Origin: Lotus japonicus
Taxonomy: Eukaryota; Streptophyta; Magnoliopsida; Fabales; Fabaceae
Assembly: GCF_012489685.1 (NCBI RefSeq)
Contig: NC_080045.1
Coordinates: 5,151,001-5,215,000 of the forward strand
Direction of reading: 5' to 3'
DNA length: 64,000 bases
The position numbers and the translations under genes were made by a program. Of the stretch, positions 23,568-32,070 are shown in pieces. Within the stretch, counting starts at the first letter, position 1, and each line of letters begins with the position of its first letter. The notes under the pieces are model-generated. The model saw only the letters and a list, made by a program, of their open reading frames with translations, made no database searches and was not told where the DNA came from.

Positions 23568-24593
23568 CAAGGGATGTATTGGCCTACTATCATGAAGGAT
23601 TGCATGGAGTATGCAAAGGGATGCCAAGATTGCCAGAGACATGCAGGGATACAACATGTGCCAGCAAGTGAACTGCATTCGATCATTAAACCATGGCCAT
23701 TCAGGGGGTGGGCTTTAGACCTAATCGGCGAGATTAACCCATCTTCTTCTAGGCAGCATAAGTATATAATAGTGGCCATAGACTACTTTACCAAGTGGGT
23801 AGAGGCAATTCCTCTACAAAACGTTACCCAAGACACGGTGATCGATTTCATTCAGAATCACATAGTATACCGTTTCGGGTTACCTGAATCACTCACTACA
23901 GACCAAGGCACAGTATTTGTAGGTCAAAAAGTGGCATCATTCGCGGAATCTTGGGGTATAAAACTCCTAACCTCGACTCATTATTATGCTCAGGCGAATG
24001 GCCAGGTAGAAGCGGCCAACAAAACATTAATCTCCTTGATTAAGAAACACTTTGGTCGAAAACCTAAAAGCTGGCATCAAACTTTGGGCCAAGTGCTTTG
24101 GGCTTACAGGAATTCACCTAAGGAAGCTACCGGGGCAACACCATTTCGACTAGCGTATGGCCAAGAAGCGGTGCTGCCAGCAGAAGTGTATTTGCAGTCA
24201 TGTAGAATCCAAAGGCAAGAAGAAATTCCAAGTGAAGACTATTGGAATATGATGCTTGATGAGTTAGTCAATCTCGACGAAGAAAGATTATTGGCATTGG
24301 ATACCCTAACCAGGCAAAAGGATCGCATTGCTAGAGCTTACAATAAAAAGGTTAGAGTTAAATCTTTTATGCCCGGTGATTACGTGTGGAAGGTTATTTT
24401 ACCAGTCGATAAAAAAGATAAACGTTACGGAAAATGGGCTCCAAACTGGGAAGGCCCTTTCAAAGTCGAGAAAGTGCTTTTCAGTAACGCTTATTCGATC
24501 AAGGAATTAGGGGGTCGGAATCGACAGTTAACAATAAATGGCAAGTACTTGAAAGCGTATAAGCCAACGTTGCATGAAATAAAAGTCGAGTAA
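23568..24593 (+). pseudogene. Gypsy integrase
   Basis: In phase with the RT-RNase H frame and separated from it only by the TGA at 23565. The HHCC zinc domain straddles that stop: HDGLCGSHQAG lies before it, CQDCQRH after it. The DDE core has the first aspartate in WALDLIGEINPSS, the second in LTTDQGTVFVG and the glutamate in YYAQANGQVEAANKT. The C-terminal part, with a GDYVWKV motif and PNWEGPFKVEKV, matches the usual gypsy integrase tail. The protein would insert the cDNA copy into the genome. Here it cannot be made as part of the polyprotein. The stop at 24591-24593 is about 80 bp before the convergent antisense gene ends. Confidence 0.88.
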
Positions 24594-24670
24594 AGAAAAT
24601 GAGAAAGATATTGCCAAAACTGAGTGTTTTATTAGTTAGAGTAAAACATTACATATATGGCAAAAAAACT

Positions 24671-25156
24671 CTAAAATGAGGAATTGGCCCTATAACTGTT
24701 GTATCTAGCCCTCAGAGGCTCTATACGCCTCAGTACATCTTCTTGCTGGGCTTCCAGTCGTGATTTCTCTTGTCGAAGATCCAGTTCCTCGCAAGCGGTA
24801 GTGGAAATCTTGTTAGCCAAGATTTTCAGAGCTCCCACACTCCCCTCGGGACCTACTTGACCCAAAGCAGCCCTCAGCTCGTCAAACTCCTCCATCTTCT
24901 CATTGATTTGGTGTTCAGCAAAGAACACTCGAGCGGTGAATTCCCGGTGCTCTTCATACAGAGGCACTGCTTCATTCAGAAGTTCCAGGAACTCCAGGAG
25001 AGGAGTCTTCACGGAAGCAATGATATTCCGCTGCAGAAGTTGGTTAATGAGCCCAGTAAGCTCTTCAGCCAGGGAGAGAGAGGAGTGTAGCTCCCAGAAC
25101 AAATCCTGATCAAAGGCCAGGCTCCGGATTTGGTTAAGAAGACGACGGCTGGCCAT
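24671..25156 (-). CDS. Antisense coiled-coil protein of the gypsy element
   Basis: An uninterrupted frame of 161 residues on the strand opposite to gag-pol, read from ATG at 25156 to TGA-side end 24671. Its own TATA box sits about 105 bp upstream. The product is helical and charged: a leucine-rich N-terminal half (LSLAEELTGLINQLLQRN), then HREFTARVFFAEHQINEKME, and a likely coiled coil (DLRQEKSRLEAQQEDVLRRI). No known domain is recognised. The order of a hydrophobic helix, a FTARxxxAxxxI block and an acidic heptad region parallels the tail of the neighbouring antisense PMD gene (FTARKVLIADEISDVDTKLE). This suggests it arose by partial duplication of that gene. Antisense extra ORFs are known in Tat elements, and their function is unknown. 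Confidence 0.6.
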   Translation of the reverse strand: MASRRLLNQIRSLAFDQDLFWELHSSLSLAEELTGLINQLLQRNIIASVKTPLLEFLELLNEAVPLYEEHREFTARVFFAEHQINEKMEEFDELRAALGQVGPEGSVGALKILANKISTTACEELDLRQEKSRLEAQQEDVLRRIEPLRARYNSYRANSSF

Positions 25157-25260
25157 AGTTAAAGGAGTTCGTAGAAAGAAAAATTCTGGAGAAGTTACTA
25201 AAGAGTTACAGTGATAAGAAGTTTGAAGAAGTTACTGAGGAAAAGTAATAAAGAATGCTC

Positions 25261-25268
25261 TATTTATA
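25261..25268 (-). promoter_or_regulatory. TATA box of the short antisense gene
   Basis: TATAAATA on the minus strand within CTATAAATAGAGC, about 105 bp before the ATG at 25156. The spacing and the upstream words ('attaattaatggcaatcagt', 'gccaact') resemble the promoter of the antisense PMD gene. Confidence 0.55.
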
Positions 25269-25660
25269 GTACTCGTAACAAAGGGTTGCATTAATTAATG
25301 GCAATCAGTTGCCAACTCTTCACCTTATGGTTATAGACTACCATCATAAATAGCTTCGGCCTTTCAAGAAAACGTGGTAAAAGACTGCAATAAATTGGCC
25401 TATTTCCGAGAAATCAAACGACGACGGTATAAATAATGCGTTGAAGTTTGAACGGTGCAACAATAATAGGAAGCCGTTGAGGAGTAAAAGCATAAATGCG
25501 TTGCAGGAAAACGAAGAGGTTTGGCAGATTAAAGGTTAGATTATATAGCCCAAAAGTCAAGTGCCAAAAACATTGTCGAAATAAGTACATGAAATTTGGC
25601 ATCAAAAGCCATGATCAAAACGATGTCATCATTACAAACCGACAAATGAAAATAGAAATC

Positions 25661-28600
25661 CTAGAGTTGAGACTTGAAAGAACTCAAGCGGTCAGCAAAG
25701 GTGGCAATCTTGGCTTCGAGATCCCTCTTGACAGCCTGATCAACTTCCAAATCCTTGATAACCTCCTTCGTCGAGAAGATCAGAGCCTTGGATTCCTTAG
25801 TGAGTGCATCTAGCTGAGTCTTCACAGCAGGGCCTTCCTCGACCAAATCAGCTCGTTTCTTCTCCAACTTGGCAATCTCTCGACGCAGCTCCTCAAGTTT
25901 AGTGTCGACATCAGAAATTTCATCTGCAATTAAAACCTTTCTAGCAGTGAACCTCTTGAAGTCCTCTTTCATCGCCACAATCTGAGCTTTACCTGAAGAG
26001 ACTTTGGCTTCCTTGAGGCTAACAGCTTGGCCCACATCCTTGGCTTGATGGAAAGTGGCTAAGGCATCCGTCAAAAAGGATTGAAGGTTGGCCAAAGCGG
26101 CAGCCTGGTGAGAATCAAGCTTTTGGCCAAGCAGGAAGACGAGCAATTCTTTAGCAGTGTGACTTGTTTGAGAGTCAGCTCGAATCTGGTCGAGGAATCC
26201 ACTGTCGAATACGATAGCCTTCAGCCGACCCATGCTCTCCTCAATTTGCTGAAGATTGGCAATTCCACTGGATTGAGCAGTCTCAGCAGTAACATCAGCT
26301 TGATGGGGAGGAGAATCCCATTCCAAAGTGCCATCGAGAAAGCCATCCAAAGCCGCTAGTGGGTCTTCTTCAAATAAGGTGTCAAGCTTCTCGCTAGACA
26401 CACGAGATGAAGAACCGCCCTTGGCTTGAGGTGAAAGCTGCACAATAGCAGTCGTCGACTTTGGAGGAGGCATAGGGCTAGCATTTTGGTCAGGTTGCAC
26501 TCTCGAATGCGAGTTATCGGCTGGCAGCAGGACTTCGACCTGAGGAGTTTCTTCTTCATGAATGGGAGAAGTTGCACCTTGAGTTTCCTACGAAAAAATC
26601 AGAAAAGTAAGCCTAGGCCTCTTTAGTGGCCCCTTTAGTAAAATAGGATGCACATCCAAGGAGCCACCAGAACGTGGAAAAATGATTACCTGGCGAGGAG
26701 ACCCTTTGGAAGGACTTGAATTGGTGGAGCTCTTGGAATGGTGAGGAGATTTGTGACCAGATTTTCTCCTAGTCTTCCTCCTCCCCTCAGTTGTCGAAGT
26801 CTTTTTAACTGAAGACGCAGCCTTAGGGGGCTTCTCGACGCCCCCAATTTTGGATTTTGCAAGGTTGGGAGCTGGAGAATTTTCACGGGATGGAGGATTG
26901 GAAGTGGAATGCTCATGGACATCAGCCTGAGGAAAAAGCAAAACTCGATCTGATATAGAAATCACAAATTAAAATGCCGCAAAGTATTCTTGAAAATAAG
27001 AAACATACCTGAATAGCGGCGTCGTCACCACCTTCTTTGCCATCGATTTCAGGTTGGGCATCGGACACCAATGTAGAAGCCTTGCTTGTTGTGGAAGCAC
27101 CATCCCCCTTGGCCTTCTTCTGGCTAACTGAAGCAGTAGGCTTAGCTTTCCTTTTTCGACCCTGCAGAAGAAAATATTAGTCAATATTCCAAAGAAGTTA
27201 AAAGGAAAAGGAAAAGCTGAAAGGAAAATACCTTGAGTTTGTCAGCCAGGCTGACATTATCGTCCTCATCATCATCATCCTCAATCTCGACCGGCTTGTC
27301 CTTAGAGGAGTGGGCCACTGGGGAAATAATTCGAGGAGTCGGTTGGGTAATGACTTCAGCTGCAAATGGAAAGAGAAGTTAAGAAGTAAAACAGCAAAGG
27401 CAAGGCCAAGTCGAACTATTACCTTGACCAATACGCATGTTCAGCGATATGTGGTTGAAGATTTCGACGGGCACATGATACGGAAAGTCCCATAAGTGAT
27501 ATTTAGTCCAAGTTACTCGCTTTCGAGGAGGAAGAGCTTGATTGGCTAACACATTTATATTTATGTGGTCAACCCATTTGGGCAAGACCGGTGGAAAAGC
27601 CAAGGCAAACCTACTCGTGGGCAAAGATGGGAACCTAAAGCCAGTTTTTCGAATAACAAAAGATAGACCTTCCACGTCAGGAGGAATAACTAACTTGGAT
27701 TTTTTGGCTTTAGATTCCCATTTTTGCCTTAATACTTGAGCTGCTTTCGCAACTGTATCTCGAAGGCGAAGAGTTGGATAATATACCACACCAAAGAACT
27801 ATTGAAAAGATTGGATTTCTGCCAGGTGCATACCTTTGGTCTTCTTGAGGTCCTGCTTCTGCAAAAGAAAAGCATCTGTCATGCATTGAAGACAATCTAC
27901 GAGGGGCTTCGAAATCTGGGCCCAATACTCAGACCACCAGGTTTTGAAAGCATTAGTGGCATAGTACGAAGGAGCATAGTTGAAAGGGCTCAGGTTGAGA
28001 AGCTTCTTGTTATAGAAATGAACCGTCGTGTCAAAAGCAGAAGCCTTCTTGATGGTCCCGGGGTATAGGACAAGGCTCTTGTCGAACAGGGTGTTGGGCA
28101 AAGCCTGGCTGAGCCCGATTGTCGAGATATCAATTGAGGGTTATAGCCACATAAAGTGTAGTCATTACTAGCAAAGCCTACAGTCAAAACCCCTGACGAA
28201 AGGATTGTCCTCCAGAGAGTAACGTGGTGTTCCTTGGGTGATGTGGGGTCACATGTGTTAGGGTAAGAGTTCCTCAGCCAGAAAGGGCCACGGCTAGCTT
28301 TGCTATAAGGAGAAAAACTAGATCGATAATGCTTCAGCTCAAGAAACATGGTAAAATATCTCCTGAAGTCAGCTTCAAAACTCGACGAGTCATAGGCCGG
28401 GGTCAAGGTTTCAAGCCTATGAGCATCAATCCTAGTGCTAAAACCAGTTGGAAGATTGTCTCGCGCCGGCAAGAGAGATTCAAAAACTGCATTCAACCAA
28501 AGTTGAAATAACCACAGAGGTCCAGCCGCATTCAAAGAAATGGTCTTGGTGCTCCGAACGTCCTCGACAACTTCATTCAGCATTTGATAGAGGTTGCCGA

Positions 28601-29441
28601 GAACAAGCCTAGCCATAGCGAGTTGTCGACCCTCGTGGAGCAGGTTGGCTAAAGGCAAAAGCTTAGCGGGTATGCGCAAGGACTTGGTACAGAAAACATA
28701 AGCTGAAAGCCAATACAACAGGAACGCAACATGTTCAGCATCGGACACCTCGCCATTCTCGACATAATGGTCTTTAATAAACCGGCCAAATGAGATGTTA
28801 TCAATAGGAATCATGATGGGCTTAGCAGCTGCAGGCACGAAGTGATAATCATCGCCAATAGGCCATAATCCAGTGATGGCAGCAACATCTAGGAGGGTTG
28901 GGGTAATCATGCCAAAGGGGACATGAAGGCAATTAGTAGACCTCTCCCAAAAGTAAAGCGCGCTCAATAGCATGGCAGGGTTATACGAGATTTGGGATCT
29001 CGACAGCTGAATCAAATCGAGAATCCCAACACTTTTCCAGTGTTGCCTCTTGTGCTCCTCAACCCTATCTAACCATTTGAGGTAGGCTTTGTCGTTAGCA
29101 GAAGGGTTAGGAGGAGCTGAACGAAAGGCCCGTTTTGGGTCGTTAAGAAATGGCATGCGATAAGAAGGTTGGAAAGCCAAAATAAGCTCTTCTCCCCTAA
29201 CACTAGGGTGAAACGATTCATGTTCCTCAGGAAGACTATTGGGCCTATCATGCTTCACTACTTTCAAAGGACCCAAAATGGCGCGTAAAGTACCATTAAC
29301 AGAGAAAGGAATGAGTACCTGGGATTTCAAGATAGCTCTCTTCTCTGCTTCGTTGGGGGGTTCTGGGATTGCCACACGTTTGGATTCATCCAGCTTGAGC
29401 TCGGTGGCCAACGGAATGGTCTGCTCAGGGTCAGAAGCCAT
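25661..29441 (-). pseudogene. Antisense five-exon plant-mobile-domain gene of the gypsy element
   Basis: Read on the minus strand as exons 29441-27423, 27359-27232, 27161-27009, 26926-26690 and 26587-25661, with all four introns GT..AG and phases that agree. Exon 1 encodes a plant mobile domain (PMD, 'aminotransferase-like'; about residues 100-560: WERSTNCLHVPFGMITPTLL, DVAAITGLWPIG, a WLSAYVFC helix and a HHVTLWRTIL block). Exons 2-4 encode an acidic patch and basic nuclear-signal-like stretches (GRKRKAKP, EGRRKTRRKSGHKS). Exon 5 encodes a long coiled coil (KLEELRREIAKLEKKRADL) ending at TAG-side 25661. Two lesions are seen: a one-base frameshift near 28115-28121 (exon 1 is 2019 nt where 2020 would keep phase) and a TAG at 27799-27801. 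PMD proteins of the MAIN/MAIL type act in plant gene silencing, and transposon-borne PMDs are known. The role here is unknown. The intact coding form would be about 1150 residues. Confidence 0.8.
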
Positions 29442-29556
29442 TGAAGAAAACTATAGATGTGCTGAGGAAAACAGAGGAAGACGGGGTAAGAACTCTGGAT
29501 AAGAAAGCTGAAAGTTTTGTGAAGAAAGTAAAGCTTGAGGAGGAGCGTTAATGGGG

Positions 29557-29564
29557 TATTTATA
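29557..29564 (-). promoter_or_regulatory. TATA box of the antisense PMD gene
   Basis: TATAAATA on the minus strand (GCTTATAAATACCCC), about 115 bp upstream of the ATG at 29441. It lies between the 3' LTR and the gene, so transcription would run away from the LTR into the element. Confidence 0.55.
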
Positions 29565-29874
29565 AGCAGAAATGCAGACGGAACTAAGCCCGCATTGTGC
29601 TCCAGTTTATAAAATTTGGAGTCCAAGTGAGTATTTTATTAATTAAATCATGTCATTGCCCAACTTTTTGGCATAAACGAAATTATGGCCCTAAAAAGGC
29701 TATAACTGTCAGCTAGTGGAAAGTCATCAGACGTTATGGCTACTGATTGGACCTAAGGATCGAACGGTCAGGGATGCAAAGCATTTTGAATTGTTGAGAT
29801 TGAACGGACGCGATAAAAAATGCTTGGTATCTTCAAGCTAAAGCAGTCGACAACCAACATTTTTTGGGGGCAAC

Positions 29875-30668
29875 TGTTGAGCTGAAATTATCAACGCTAC
29901 GATTCTCGACACCGATGTTGGGAGGACGGTTTCTCGACAGAAGGGACCATGGTGAGGCTTGAGACTCGTCAGGTAACGTTCACCAAATTCAAGGGAGTAA
30001 GGGAAAATTCGACAAATTCAACGAAGGAAGAAGTTACCGAGTGATGGGCTATTATCAGCACGTGCGTGCACCCACGATGCCACGAATGGCAACGGTTACC
30101 CACGACTCAAGACCACCCACGTTGCAATTAAAATCACGTGCTCAGAACCTCCGGTTGAACGTGGGGCAAGGCGCCAAAATTCAAACCCACGAAGCCCGCG
30201 TACACTGAAGAACAACCGCCAAGAATGTGGAGGAAGAGAGAACGCTATAAATAGAAGAAACAGCATCAGAAAAGGGGTTCTCAACTCAACTCTAAAAACT
30301 TCACTAAAAAACCCTAATGTCCGCATCAATGAGACTCAAGGAGCAAGACGTGATGATGAAGGAGTATGTTGCAGAACCAGCTGCTTAGTTTTCTTGCATT
30401 TAAGCTTGTTAATTACCAGTCCTGTTGTTTAGTTTCCTGTCGAAATCTACGTTTCTTGCGATTCTCGTTTCACTTTGTTACATTATGATCTTCATGTAAT
30501 TGATCCGTGTTTAATGAAATCCAGTTTCTTTTGAATTGTTCATTGTTGTCGAAGAATATCAACTCACACACAACACTTTGACAAAGCGTTTTCTCAAAAG
30601 GACCCTGAATCTAAACTTCCTTTAGTCGAACTAAGAGGATATTTATTTACTAAAAACCACCGTAAACA
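29875..30668 (+). repeat. Gypsy 3' LTR
   Basis: 794 bp, same ends as the 5' LTR. About 13 substitutions separate the two, including 'caaagtcaag' versus 'caaattcaag' and 'ttgcggttct' versus 'ttgcgattct'. No indels noticed. TATA box CTATAAATAG at 30245-30254. Confidence 0.92.
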
Positions 30669-30984
30669 CTTAGATTTGAAAATCTTATGAAATAAACATG
30701 AAGGAATTTCATTTTGAGGACTGGGTGAGTGAGATGACTGTGTTGCATCACCAGCAAGAGGGGAAAGGGGTGACGGTGGTGGACAATCACAGTGTTTTTT
30801 TTTTGACGGAACAATCACAGTGTTTGTATTGAACAACTTGGAAGAATTGTAGAGAAAATTAGTAAAGGGATATCACGTGAGTTACTAATGTTATCAAATT
30901 AGAACCATTAGATCTAAAAGAAATCAATGGATAATAATGAGTGTGAGAGTGTAACAACAAATCAGTGTAAACGGAGCCCTCCTC

Positions 30985-31440
30985 TATTATTAATGATCAA
31001 TTATTATATTTAATATTTTACTTAAATAATAAATTTAATAAAATGAAATATTATTAAATCAAGTTATTATCATTTCTATAATGCTTCTCGAAGGCTATTA
31101 ATATATATATATATATATATATATTAATATTTTTGTAATTTAATGATTGATATTATGTTATTTAATATTTAATATTTTACTTAAATAAATATATTTAGTC
31201 AAATAAACTATCATTAAATCTATTTGAATTATTACTCATTCTATATAATGCTTCTCGAAGGCTATTAATATATAATATTTGAAATTTTTTTTAAGCTGTT
31301 ATTAATGATTGATATTATTATATTTAATATTTTAATTAAATAAATATATTTATTCAAATATAATATCATTAAATTAGTTTCAGCAATTAAATTTTTCCTC
31401 TTTGTAACCAAAAAAATATTTCAACAATTAAAACTTAACT
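30985..31440. repeat. AT-rich minisatellite, right part
   Basis: Two or three degenerate units of about 170 bp carry 'gttattaatgattgatatta' and 'ataatgcttctcgaaggctattaatata' (about 31078 and 31246). An (AT)n stretch is at 31100-31124. It is the continuation of 15416-15666. Confidence 0.65.
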
Positions 31441-32070
31441 TATTACCATTTCTATTATTATACTTACTAGTATATATAGATAAAAAAAATAGTATATATA
31501 GATAACACACCTTTTGTCACCCAACAATCCTTGTTCCCTATAGCTAAAGAGTGAAAAGTATAAGTGAGTTTGAATTATTTTATTCTTTTCATCTTTCTTC
31601 CTTTCGTTCCATTTCCAAGGGTAAACCACTCCTTCAAACCTCTTCTTTTGGCATCTTTCCTATCCAATTTTCATATTTTATTTTGTAGTTTTTTTTATCT
31701 TGATACAAATGGAGTCTTTGGAAATCTCCATTATATTTTTTTCAAATACTGCATCATGTAAATATATCATTATTTTTCTGTTTATTCCTCGTTTCATTTT
31801 GCCCCTTCCCCCCTCTTCCCCTCTAATCTAGTTAATTTGCTATTAAATGTACTTGTGTTAATTTAAAATTTTCATGGATCCATCTTATAAGTGGTTATAT
31901 ATCTCAAAATGCATAAATTACACTTATAGATTTACTTATACATTTCTTATGATAGCATCAAAACATAAAGAAAAAGGGCATATTAATTCATTTTCATTGA
32001 TATTAATTGTATATTCACTTATGAGCATGAACACCTTTCTAATGTTCTGGAATGGTTAATTGAAACACAG
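31441..32070 (+). other. Upstream region and probable 5' UTR intron of the START gene
   Basis: No homeodomain coding sequence is present. A CT-rich leader near 31580-31625 ends in 'ccaagggtaaacc', a possible donor, and 'ttgaaacacag' directly before the ATG at 32071 is a good acceptor. A 5' UTR intron is therefore likely. Confidence 0.45.

Larger units (their letters stand above)
16411..30668 (+). mobile_element. Ty3/gypsy LTR retrotransposon, Tat lineage, 14.26 kb
   Basis: Two 794-bp LTRs starting TG and ending CA are flanked by the perfect 5-bp target duplication cttag (16406-16410 and 30669-30673). By eye the LTRs differ at about 13 positions (near 1.6%), so insertion is recent. The order is LTR, primer-binding region, gag, protease, RT, RNase H, a second archaeal-type RNase H, integrase, then about 5 kb with two antisense genes, a G-run (29866-29870) and the 3' LTR. 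The double RNase H and the long 3' region with extra genes are hallmarks of the Tat/Ogre clade. Sense genes carry several stops and frame breaks, so the copy is not autonomous. Confidence 0.9.
15667..30984. mobile_element. TIR element (possible Pack-MULE) split by the gypsy element
   Basis: The left 112 bp (15667-15778, GAGGAAGACTCCGTTTACAC...) and the right 111 bp (30874-30984) are inverted repeats of roughly 85% identity, including long shared blocks such as TTGATTTCTTTTAGATCTAATG. Both sides are flanked by tattatt (15660-15666 and 30985-30991). Long imperfect TIRs suggest a Mutator-like element, although the visible target duplication is only 7 bp. Without the inserted gypsy element it is about 1.06 kb. 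Its own DNA is 15667-16410 and 30669-30984, and carries a gene-like fragment (15930-16330) but no transposase. Confidence 0.6.

Noticed and set aside
27799..27834. Intron between the two frames of the antisense PMD gene at 27833-27799
   Set aside because: It would be only 35 bp, too short for a plant intron. The two sides are in the same phase, so a single TAG inside one exon explains the break better.
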